A stretch of 5,737 bases of DNA from Desulfobacterales bacterium (lineage in GTDB: Bacteria > Desulfobacterota > Desulfobacteria > Desulfobacterales > JAUCGF01): assembly GCA_029940345.1 (NCBI GenBank), contig JAOZRC010000383.1:1-5737 (forward strand). The letters are read 5' to 3'. The notes beneath the pieces were generated by a model. That model worked only from the letters and a program-made list of their open reading frames with translations, searched no databases and was not told where the DNA came from. Each line of letters begins with the position of its first letter. The stretch's first letter is position 1. Both the position numbers and the translations under genes were made by a program. Below, one piece after another: positions 1-5,627 of this stretch.

Positions 1-55
1 TTCGCATCATTGCCGCCACCAACCGTGACCTGGAAAAACTGATGCAGAAATCTCA
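1..55 (+). repeat. 55-bp terminal direct repeat of the contig (left copy)
   Basis: Bases 1-55 are identical to 5683-5737 and both copies lie in the same frame of the sigma-54 regulator. This is the pattern left when a k-mer assembler closes a circular path with a 55-base overlap. It is probably not a biological duplication, because joining the ends yields one continuous AAA+ reading frame. Confidence 0.95.
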
Positions 56-611
56 GTTTCGTGAGGACTTATATTACCGCCTCAAAGTCGTTACGATTCA
101 CCTCCCTCCTTTGCGCGAGCGATCCGGAGACATTCCCCTGCTGGCCGAATATTTCCTTTCCCGTTTTTCAAAAGAACTGGGCATCGACAATCCGGGCATT
201 ACCCAAGCCGCAGTCGTTTTACTGAACGAAAGTCTGTGGCCCGGAAATGTTCGGGAAATGGCCAATATTCTTCAAAAGGCGTTGATATTTAACCGCGGCG
301 CGCCCCTGGGACTTGATGATATTGCTGAAATCATCAGAAGCGGCGGTGATTTAAAAGACGTCGCTTGCGCTTCCGTCGAGTCTGAAATCCGTAAATGGTT
401 TCGCGATGCTTTAAAAGGCAATACGGGGAAAAACCTGTTTGATTCCTGCATGAATCGGTTTGCCGGCATCCTCATCCACGAGGCGCTTGTCCATACCGGA
501 GGAAATCGTTCCCGTGCGGCGGAGCTTCTGGGTCTTTCCAGGCCCACGTTACACTCGAAAATTGATAAGCACCGGATAAAATTTGAAACTTCAGTCACAA
601 AGAACCGGTGA
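1..611 (+). pseudogene. Sigma-54 enhancer-binding regulator, C-terminal fragment
   Basis: This is the C-terminal part of a sigma-54 (RpoN)-dependent transcription activator, a cytoplasmic AAA+ ATPase that remodels the RNA polymerase closed complex. The frame is open from base 3. The sequence shows the sensor-I strand [11 protein letters not shown], then FREDLYYRLKVVTIHLPPLRER (arginine-finger region, shown in two overlapping halves: FREDLYYRL and PPLRERSGDIPLL), the sensor-II motif WPGNVREM, and a Fis-type helix-turn-helix GGNRSRAAELLGLSRPTLHSK before the TGA at 609-611 (motif read as GGNRSRAAELL plus GLSRPTLHSK). Walker A, Walker B, GAFTGA and any sensory domain are absent. Read across the contig ends, the frame continues back to 5628, where it stops at the RAYT element's repeats. 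The ATG at 42 is internal to the AAA+ domain, not a true start. Without its ATPase core the fragment should be inactive. It may be a disrupted gene or the product of repeat collapse. The family call is certain; the target genes are unknown. Confidence 0.9.
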
Positions 612-817
612 TAAGAACTGTGACCGGATTGCAGGCTTCAGCTTGTGCCTGAACTGCGGACTTCGGCAGGCAATGTTTTCTCTGGTAGACTGAAGCTATA
701 AACTATCATAGGAGGCAACGCAATTTTACAAAGTATTTTGTTTAAGATCAGAGGTCATCGTCTCCACATCCTCTGCGCTGAAGTATCTCAGGTGAATCTT
801 ACAGTCGTAACAAGGTA
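612..817. other. Convergent intergenic interval with inverted repeats
   Basis: No gene is supported here. The interval lies between the 3' ends of the plus-strand regulator fragment and the minus-strand CBS gene. It holds nested inverted repeats: GCTTCAG (635-641) with CTGAAGC (690-696), enclosing TGCCTG (646-651) with CAGGCA (667-672). A separate pair is CAGAGG (749-754) with CCTCTG (770-775). The inner 646-672 hairpin is followed by AATGTTTTCTC and could act as a weak terminator for the regulator, but the T-run is broken. A strong ribosome-binding-like AGGAGG lies at 710-715 with no ATG, GTG or TTG at usable spacing in an open frame. Bases 803-817 match a conserved 16S rRNA 15-mer (see findings). 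Confidence 0.6.
635..696. repeat. Nested inverted repeat, possible hairpin or terminator
   Basis: The outer arms GCTTCAG/CTGAAGC (635-641, 690-696) enclose inner arms TGCCTG/CAGGCA (646-651, 667-672). The loop of the inner hairpin contains GCGGACTT, an 8-mer also present in the RAYT terminal repeats, which may be coincidence. Position just after the regulator stop codon suggests transcription termination or a small dispersed repeat. The sequence alone does not decide. Confidence 0.35.
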
Positions 818-1222
818 TTAGAAAAGCTCATTATTGAGGATCAACGAGGAAAGCGAAATCATACCGATAAGCTCCCCCCTGTCCTCAACCGGAGCTCTTC
901 GTATGCCTACCCGGTAAATCAGACGGGCAACATAGCGGATGTCCATGTCAGCCGGCACGGTGATAACAGGTTTTGACATAATTTCATAGACATGCACCGC
1001 ATCCGGGGAACGGCCGGGTATTATCACCCCTTTGATAAAATCCTGAACAACCACTATGCCCCAGGCATCATCTGTATGCCTTTTTTGGACAAGAAGACAG
1101 AAAACTTTTTCAGAACGAATTTTAGCGGCAGCTTCCCGTGCCGTGGCCATGCCGTCAATGGATACTATCCCCTTACGCATCACATCCCTTGCTCGAATTA
1201 TTGTGGTGTTGCCAGGTGCCAT
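818..1222 (-). CDS. Two-CBS-domain protein
   Basis: This is a 134-residue soluble protein made of little more than a CBS pair (Bateman module). CBS1 spans about residues 12-68 (RARDVMRKGIVSIDG to the DFIKGVI helix) and CBS2 about 78-131 (YEIMSKPVITVPADMDI, then GIRRAPVEDRGELIGMIS). The repeated D/E-x-M and GIRRAPV-type motifs are diagnostic. CBS pairs bind adenine nucleotides such as AMP, ADP or ATP and usually gate a transporter or enzyme. The ATG at 1220-1222 was chosen because GAGAGGGA lies 8 nt upstream; the frame is open further upstream to 1327, but that stretch overlaps the PII gene and lacks family resemblance. It is the last gene of the DUF1538-PII operon, 34 nt after PII. I infer that it reports energy status to the membrane antiporter; an effector or partner is not shown by the sequence. 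Confidence 0.9.
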   Translation of the reverse strand: MAPGNTTIIRARDVMRKGIVSIDGMATAREAAAKIRSEKVFCLLVQKRHTDDAWGIVVVQDFIKGVIIPGRSPDAVHVYEIMSKPVITVPADMDIRYVARLIYRVGIRRAPVEDRGELIGMISLSSLILNNELF

Positions 1223-1256
1223 AATTTTATCCCTCTCTAAAAATAAATGCCATTGC

Positions 1257-1604
1257 TCAAAAATAACTTTTCCGAACTTCTTTTTTAAAGCTTTCCATCT
1301 GGCTTTCCAGACCCACAACCTGCTCAACCGGAACTACAAAGGCAATGCCGGTTCCCGGTTTATGGAATTCTCCTGCTTCCTTTACAGCATCCAAAATTTT
1401 GGTGACAATATGCTCTTCGACAAGGAGCATGATAATGTCGGTCTGGGCCTCCAGCGAAAGGCCAAAAAAAGTTTTCGCCTCTCGGATGCCAGTGCCCCTG
1501 GCCGGTATGATTGTTGCCCCGGTGGCTCCCGCCCCTTTTGCAGCATCAACAATACGGTCTGTGATATCCGCCTTTACCGAGGATAAAATAAGTTTAAAGC
1601 GCAT
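1257..1604 (-). CDS. PII-like nitrogen-regulatory family protein
   Basis: This 115-residue protein has the PII (GlnB/GlnK) fold order: an N-terminal strand MRFKLILSSVKAD, a T-loop region at about 36-54 (ARGTGIREAKTFFGLSLEA), a second strand TDIIMLLVEE, and the C-terminal B/C-loop stretch KPGTGIAFVVPVEQVVGL at about 82-99, matching GDGKIFVLPVE of classical PII. PII trimers bind ATP/ADP and sometimes 2-oxoglutarate, and plug or release transporters and enzymes through the T-loop. The T-loop here has Phe-Phe and no tyrosine, so GlnD-type uridylylation at the usual Tyr-51 is not expected. The ATG at 1602-1604 is preceded by GGAG at 7 nt, lying at the end of the upstream umpB gene with only 13 nt between the genes. 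This tight coupling argues that it regulates the DUF1538 transporter rather than nitrogen assimilation. The family is confident; the ligand and partner are inferred. Confidence 0.9.
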   Translation of the reverse strand: MRFKLILSSVKADITDRIVDAAKGAGATGATIIPARGTGIREAKTFFGLSLEAQTDIIMLLVEEHIVTKILDAVKEAGEFHKPGTGIAFVVPVEQVVGLESQMESFKKEVRKSYF

Positions 1605-1617
1605 TATTTTTCTCCGT

Positions 1618-2388
1618 TTATTTTGTTTTACGTTGAGTAAACCAGTGCGTTAACTGAGCATAGCCCATAACGGTTATAATTGGAAAAAGGCTGGCAAAAG
1701 CGATAAGGCCAAAACCGTCCAAAGCAGGATTTCGCCCGGGTACGGTGGCAGCCAGTCCGAGACCCAGCGCCGCCACGAGTGGCACTGTCACTGTTGAAGT
1801 CGTCACCCCGCCCGAATCATACGCCAGGGCAATGATATTTTTAGGGGCAAGCAGGGTCTGTACAATAACAATCATATAACCAGCAAGAATGTATAGATAA
1901 AGCGGTGTGCCGGTGATAATGCGAAATGTTCCAAGGCTGATTCCGAAAGCGACTCCTATGGCAACCGTGATTCTCAGACCCCATTGACTGATCGTCCCGG
2001 CGGACACCTCGCTGGCCTTATACGCCACAGCGATGAGAGACGGTTCGGCGATGGTGGTTGCAAAGCCGATCATGGCCGCAAAAAGATAGACCCAGCCATA
2101 CGCCTTCCAGTCGGCATGAGTGACAATTTCCCCAGTGCCATAAATAAAGGCGGGATCAGACAATTGTATGGCCATAATTTTTCCCAAAGGGAAAAGCGCT
2201 TTTTCAAGTCCTGCCAGAAACAGGGCAAGACCGATGACAACATAGACGCCGCCGACAACGACACGACGAAGATGGGGAATTGACTGGCGCAAGACCAGAA
2301 ACTGAAAACCGGTAATAAGAATAATGATTGGCAGCACATCTCGGCAGGTGGCAAGCAATATTTTGCTGAAATCATATATGAATTCCAC
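1618..2388 (-). CDS. umpB: DUF1538 membrane protein, antiporter subunit B
   Basis: This is a polytopic inner-membrane protein of the DUF1538 family (256 residues from the GTG start), paralogous to the gene just upstream. Shared motifs in order are RDVLPIIILITGFQF at the N-terminus, ATTIAEPSLIAVA (AEP at about 114-116), [20 protein letters not shown] (about 193-212) and [13 protein letters not shown] (about 224-236). Conserved Glu/Asp residues within membrane segments would suit ion coupling. From memory, a DUF1538 pair named UmpA/UmpB from Halomonas acts as a two-component Na+(Li+,K+)/H+ antiporter; assignment here is by family and pairing. Start choice: GTG at 2386-2388 has AAGGGA 9 nt upstream and aligns with the start of the paralogue (17 residues versus 16 up to the conserved Asp). 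A TTG at 2439 would add 17 unconserved residues and overlap umpA by 35 nt. Confidence 0.85.
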   Translation of the reverse strand: MEFIYDFSKILLATCRDVLPIIILITGFQFLVLRQSIPHLRRVVVGGVYVVIGLALFLAGLEKALFPLGKIMAIQLSDPAFIYGTGEIVTHADWKAYGWVYLFAAMIGFATTIAEPSLIAVAYKASEVSAGTISQWGLRITVAIGVAFGISLGTFRIITGTPLYLYILAGYMIVIVQTLLAPKNIIALAYDSGGVTTSTVTVPLVAALGLGLAATVPGRNPALDGFGLIAFASLFPIITVMGYAQLTHWFTQRKTK

Positions 2389-2397
2389 GAAAACAGG

Positions 2398-2403
2398 TCC
2401 CTT
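2398..2403 (-). promoter_or_regulatory. Ribosome binding site deciding the umpB GTG start
   Basis: AAGGGA on the minus strand lies in the 16-nt gap between the umpA stop codon (2405-2407) and the GTG at 2386-2388, 9 nt from the GTG. It favours the 256-residue form over the TTG start at 2439. Confidence 0.55.
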
Positions 2404-2404
2404 T

Positions 2405-3139
2405 TTATCCGAAAATAATAAGTCCGTAACCCATGACAAAGATCATAGGAAGAAGCGAAGCAAACGCGATAAGACCGAAACCATCCACAAGCGGGCTTCG
2501 TCCCCTGATGGATGAAGCCAATCCGACTCCCAAAGCGGCAACCAGGGGCACCGTGATGGTGGATGTGGTGACTCCGCCGGCATCATAAGCGATGCCAATA
2601 ATCTCTTGCGGGGCAATGACAGTCATCAGCATAACAAGAGCATAACCGCCGATGATCAGATAATGAATCGGCCAACCGCGGATGATGCGCATGACACCGA
2701 TAAGAATGGCAAGTCCTACGGAAAAAGCGACCGACATGCGAAGTCCGAAGGCATATTGATTCAGAGAGTCCTGGCTTGGGTCAATCAGGCCCCCCTGACC
2801 GGCAATTTCCGCAGCTTCCGCAGCCACGGCGATGAGGGCCGGCTCTGCCACGGTGGTTGAGAAACCCAGGGCAAAGGCAAAGCAGAGAATCCAGAAGATA
2901 CTGCCTTTCCGGGCTAAGGCATGTGCCATTGCCTCACCAATGGGAAACAGGCCCATTTCCAGCCCCTGAACAAACAGGCTGAGACCGGCCACCACAAGAA
3001 GAGCGCCAAAAAGGACTTCTCCCATTTGCGGTAATGGCTGCCTCAGGACGACAATCTGAAAAAAAGCGATCACCAGAATAATGGGCAGCAGATCGGTAAA
3101 AGCGGTTTTGAGTTTTTTCAGGATTACAGAGGTGATCAT
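2405..3139 (-). CDS. umpA: DUF1538 membrane protein, antiporter subunit A
   Basis: This 244-residue hydrophobic inner-membrane protein of the DUF1538 family is the first gene of the operon. It shows the family blocks [20 protein letters not shown] (residues 15-34), [20 protein letters not shown] (93-112), [20 protein letters not shown] (188-207) and [13 protein letters not shown] (219-231), with several hydrophobic stretches long enough to span the membrane. Two blocks per protein look alike ([15 protein letters not shown] and [18 protein letters not shown]), suggesting an internal repeat. The family pair UmpA/UmpB is reported to work as a heteromeric cation/proton antiporter; Na+/H+ or K+/H+ exchange is inferred here. 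The ATG at 3137-3139 has AGGGA 6 nt upstream. Spacing to umpB is 16 nt. The -10/-35 promoter lies just upstream, with a leader of about 25 nt. Confidence 0.87.
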   Translation of the reverse strand: MITSVILKKLKTAFTDLLPIILVIAFFQIVVLRQPLPQMGEVLFGALLVVAGLSLFVQGLEMGLFPIGEAMAHALARKGSIFWILCFAFALGFSTTVAEPALIAVAAEAAEIAGQGGLIDPSQDSLNQYAFGLRMSVAFSVGLAILIGVMRIIRGWPIHYLIIGGYALVMLMTVIAPQEIIGIAYDAGGVTTSTITVPLVAALGVGLASSIRGRSPLVDGFGLIAFASLLPMIFVMGYGLIIFG

Positions 3140-3171
3140 TATTTTCCCTAACTGTTGTGAAATAGCATGGC

Positions 3172-3200
3172 AATTTAAAATAGAAACTTGCTTCTGTCAA
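3172..3200 (-). promoter_or_regulatory. Sigma-70-type promoter of the ump-PII-CBS operon
   Basis: On the minus strand a perfect -35 TTGACA (3195-3200) is followed by exactly 17 nt and TAAATT (3172-3177, 4 of 6 matches to TATAAT). The start point would be near 3164, about 25 nt before the umpA ATG. This is the only strong promoter seen upstream of the four-gene operon. Confidence 0.65.
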
Positions 3201-3212
3201 GAAGTTCGCAAG
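3187..3212. promoter_or_regulatory. Inverted repeat over the -35 box, possible operator
   Basis: The arms CTTGC (3187-3191)-TTCT (3192-3195) and AGAA (3200-3203)-N4-GCAAG (3208-3212) form an interrupted dyad that covers the TTGACA box. A repressor bound here would block polymerase. The dyad is asymmetric, with a 4-nt bulge on one side, and could be chance in AT-rich DNA. Confidence 0.3.
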
Positions 3213-3236
3213 CTTCAGGAAACAGGAGCAATTTTT

Positions 3237-4544
3237 TTAAACTTCCCGTTTCCGGTCGGCGTTTATGATGACATTCCTTAAGGCCGTCCTGCTTCTTGCC
3301 CGCATCCATTTTTTTTCAAACCTGGGATCCAAAACGATCTGGGCGATGGCAGACAGGGCGCGAAGGTGGAAAACTTTTTTTGCCCATCAATAATAATATG
3401 GGGAACTGCAAGACCCGGAGCCAGTACGGTTGTGATCTCCTCTTCTCTTTTGATCAACATGTCATTAAGAACCGAAGGAGTGATATTTAACAGATCAGAC
3501 ATGGCATGGGAAACCAGGTTAAAGAAGGCTTCCTTATCCATAGCCTGTTTCAGATCCATGACCGGACTCTTTTCCACAAGCAGATCAAACGGGTCTTTTT
3601 GAACTGATGTGTTCAAGGCAATGATTTCTTTTACTTGGGTTTGTACAGAATGATCGACCAATTCTTTTGCTGTTGCCTTTTTAACAATTTGCAACAATGC
3701 TTCCTCCTGAGTGACATCAAACCTTAAGGCAACTTCCTTTAAGGAATTTAATGACCCGACCACCGTCACAAGGTCTCCTGCCTCAATCCTTGTGAAACCA
3801 TGGGGAACAAACAGGACGCCGCGTCTTCGCACAGACATGATAATGGTGTCCAGGGGCAGGCGCAGATCCCTTAAAGCCAGGCCTGACAGATCAGGATTTT
3901 TAATGGAAAGATCAGCAATGTCCCGATCTTTATGCATACCCATTAATAAAGATGCCGCAGCCGGAGATCGCACAAAATGATCAAGAAGATTGACGATTGC
4001 GGTAGACGGGTCGACAATCAAGACATCTAAGGCCTGAAAACGGGCAAAATTGTTTCGATTATTCAAGCGGGCAATGACAGTCAAAGTTCCAAAATGCTCA
4101 TACGCGATTTTGCATATTTTATAATTTTCATCGTCAGATAACATCGCCACAATTGCCCCTGCATGGTGACAGTCACTCTTTTTCAGTTCTGAAACGTTAA
4201 GTTCAGACAACCGGCAGACGTTGACATCCGGGTTTTCAGCATGCTTACAGTTCATCTTTGTGACAGCGACTTTTACACCCCACCCCTGGGAAGTCAGAGA
4301 CATGGCCAATGCAAACGCCTGACCGTCCGACCCGAAAATCACAGCATCCCTGACACCTTCAAACTCGGCTCCTTTGGCCTTAGGATTGTCTTCTTTCATC
4401 GTTTTAATGGCATATTTAAACAGAAGCGGACCGATGATCTGATTCAATACGATGGTTGAAATGATGATCGTGGCAAAAGGGTTCCCCCACTCCGGGAATT
4501 CCACGACGACTTCCTTTGCAAGCCCTAAGCTCACTCCCGCTTGT
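3237..4544 (-). pseudogene. Cation:proton antiporter-RCK-EIIA fusion, 5'-truncated and frameshifted
   Basis: This is the remnant of a CPA2-type cation:proton antiporter of the inner membrane. Positions count from the TTG at 4555 inside the transposon repeat. The first ~52 residues are the end of the exchanger domain (QAGVSLGLAKEVVVEF, then IISTIVLNQIIGPLLFKYAI). A RCK/TrkA-N domain covers about 69-195 (VRDAVIFGSDGQAFALAMSL, with a degenerate glycine motif), TrkA-C about 212-285 and a PTS EIIA-like domain from about 330, with the phospho-histidine motif GLAVPHIII (His386). Some 330 residues of exchanger, most of its helices, are missing where the RAYT element begins, so no ion transport is expected. 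The EIIA domain is also broken: after GQKKF the reading frame leaves homology, but in another frame HLRALSAIAQIVLDPRFEKK continues from 3368 to a TAA at 3237-3239. About 100 nt have been lost. The TTG at 4555 is an accidental start overlapping the transposase stop. Confidence 0.85.
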
Positions 4545-4566
4545 AAAGGGGTCAAGTCCGCTCTTG
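4545..4566 (-). repeat. Left terminal repeat of the RAYT element
   Basis: On the minus strand it reads block a CAAGAGCGGAC followed by TTGACCCCTTT, the same unit as at the right end but inverted and with four instead of five C. It contains the transposase stop codon (4552-4554). CAAG and CTTG (4553-4556, 4563-4566) can pair around a 6-nt loop. Confidence 0.85.
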
Positions 4567-5532
4567 GCTCTTTAATATTGATTTTTCCAATTTATCCAAT
4601 CTGATACGCAGTTTATGATCCCCGTCTAGCTTCTTTTTCATGCGTTCAATCACGCTGCTGACTGTGCTATCATTGTCGATTTGAAAATGGTTACCGGTTT
4701 CCTTTAATGTGTCCCGCCTCAGTTTCCTGGTAAGATATATCGCCACATTCCTAGCCTCGTTCATTCTCCCGCGCCTCTGTTTTAATATATCTGATACAGT
4801 TGCCTCGTAAGACTCGCATACAATCTCAAGAATTCGATTCGTGTCCGGCAATAACTCTCGGCCAGAAGGCATCTCCTTGCTTATTTTTTGTGACCCGTAT
4901 GCTTCCTTGATCCGGTCAATGAAAGATTCAGGGTCTAAGCACACCGGCCATTTTTTCCCGCTGATTTTTTTGCTAACCTCATCTTCTTCCTCTCCCAAAA
5001 CCCATTTTTTGTAGTATCGCAACTGATCCTTTCGGTTTTTCGACAGCATAACCAAAATATGATACTTGTGAAGCCAATCCCATTTCCCGGAAACAGAGAT
5101 ATACCCTTGATGGCTGCTCTGTTTATAATTGTCGATATTTTTCGTCAACCCGGCACGCAGGGGATTCCGGTGGATATATCGAACGGCCTGTAGCAAATAA
5201 CTGTCAGTGTCGATAAGAATGGACTTGTATCGACCTCGGAAAAGCTGGCCATCGTAATGATGGCGGCGGTTGTATCTTTGGGTGTATATTCCATTTAGAT
5301 GGCGCATGCTTCGTGATATATTTGCTTCAGGGGTTTGGACCAGGATATGGTAATGGTTCGGCATCAGACAATAGGCGGCAATCCGGATTTTCCACATTTC
5401 CGAGGTTTCCTTCAACAACTCAGTAAATATGGCATAATCTCGGGCATCCGCAAAAATATCCTCAGCTCGCCTTCCGCGGTTCATAACATGATACCATGCA
5501 TCCGGATATGCAATACGAAGCGGTCGTGACAT
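4552..5532 (-). CDS. RAYT/Y1 (HUH) transposase with DnaA-like C-terminal domain
   Basis: This 326-residue protein is a REP-associated tyrosine transposase of the Y1/IS200-like HUH superfamily, a single-strand endonuclease that nicks DNA and makes a 5'-phosphotyrosine link. The N-terminal Y1 domain (about 1-160) opens with SRPLRIAYPDAWYHVMNRG, carries the HUH motif MPNHYHILV (His60, His62), and has RYIHRNPLRAGL with Tyr119, which aligns by eye with catalytic Tyr115 of E. coli RayT. The C-terminus (about 232-312) resembles DnaA domain IV: ILEIVCESYEATVSDIL, RRGRMNEARNVAIYLTRKL and NDSTVSSVIERMKKKL, the counterpart of the DHSTV signature. The ATG at 5530-5532 has no convincing Shine-Dalgarno. 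The TGA at 4552-4554 lies inside the element's terminal repeat. The reading frame is intact, with key residues present, so it could be active. Confidence 0.92.
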   Translation of the reverse strand: MSRPLRIAYPDAWYHVMNRGRRAEDIFADARDYAIFTELLKETSEMWKIRIAAYCLMPNHYHILVQTPEANISRSMRHLNGIYTQRYNRRHHYDGQLFRGRYKSILIDTDSYLLQAVRYIHRNPLRAGLTKNIDNYKQSSHQGYISVSGKWDWLHKYHILVMLSKNRKDQLRYYKKWVLGEEEDEVSKKISGKKWPVCLDPESFIDRIKEAYGSQKISKEMPSGRELLPDTNRILEIVCESYEATVSDILKQRRGRMNEARNVAIYLTRKLRRDTLKETGNHFQIDNDSTVSSVIERMKKKLDGDHKLRIRLDKLEKSILKSQERT

Positions 5533-5543
5533 AATAAGGATTC

Positions 5544-5570
5544 ATTATCATCTCTATCAGAAAAGGTCAA
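5544..5570 (-). promoter_or_regulatory. Possible transposase promoter overlapping the terminal repeat
   Basis: On the minus strand TTGACC (5565-5570) is followed after 15 nt by GATAAT (5544-5549). The -35 is contributed by the repeat itself. The spacing is short and the leader would be about 5 nt, so expression would be weak at best. Confidence 0.25.
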
Positions 5571-5584
5571 GAGCGGACTTGACC
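5565..5584. repeat. REP-like hairpin at the RAYT right end
   Basis: GGTCAAG (5565-5571) and CTTGACC (5578-5584) form a perfect 7-bp stem around the 6-nt loop AGCGGA. RAYT/IS200-family enzymes recognise folded single-strand hairpins near the element ends, so this is the likely transposase binding site. The second unit (5602-5617) folds with a 5-bp stem and the left copy with 4 bp. Confidence 0.6.
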
Positions 5585-5625
5585 CCCTTTTTGACCCCCT
5601 TTCAAGAGCGGACTTGACCCCCTTT
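5568..5625 (+). repeat. Right terminal repeat array, a-b-b-a-b
   Basis: Block a (CAAGAGCGGAC) lies at 5568-5578 and 5603-5613. Block b (TTGACCCCCTTT) lies at 5579-5590, 5591-5602 and 5614-5625. All copies of each block are identical. The two 23-base a-b units sit 35 bases apart with an extra b between them. Confidence 0.9.
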
Positions 5626-5627
5626 TG

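Larger units (their letters stand above)
4545..5625 (-). mobile_element. RAYT transposable element with inverted terminal repeats
   Basis: The transposase gene is bounded by inverted copies of one repeat. Call block a CAAGAGCGGAC and block b TTGACCCCCTTT. The right end (5568-5625) reads a-b-b-a-b; the left end (4545-4566) is a single a-b on the opposite strand, with one C fewer in b. The left boundary abuts antiporter coding sequence and the right boundary abuts sigma-54 regulator coding sequence, so the element sits inside genes on both sides. No target-site duplication is evident, as expected for HUH elements. Exact ends are inferred from where flanking homology begins. Confidence 0.8.

Noticed and set aside
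1223..1327. Longer 169-residue form of the CBS protein
   Set aside because: The extra 35 residues overlap the PII coding region and lack CBS homology; ATG 1222 has a good ribosome binding site.
1056..1586. Plus-strand 176-codon open frame opposite PII/CBS
   Set aside because: It is antisense to two well-recognised genes, has no domain resemblance and no ribosome binding site; it is a shadow frame.
2389..2439. TTG start for umpB giving 273 residues
   Set aside because: It overlaps umpA by 35 nt and adds residues with no family resemblance. GTG 2388 has a Shine-Dalgarno and matches the paralogue's N-terminal length.
3140..3236. Rho-independent terminator after the antiporter fragment
   Set aside because: The sequence after the stop has no GC-rich stem followed by a T-run on the minus strand; the only dyad overlaps the umpA promoter instead.
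3278..4555. Treating the 425-codon frame from TTG 4555 as an intact gene
   Set aside because: The TTG lies in the transposon repeat, the exchanger domain is mostly absent, and the last ~30 codons are out of frame relative to EIIA homology.
5568..5626. CRISPR-like short repeat array
   Set aside because: Blocks are adjacent or separated by partial copies of the same repeat, with no unique spacers and no cas genes; they are transposon end repeats.
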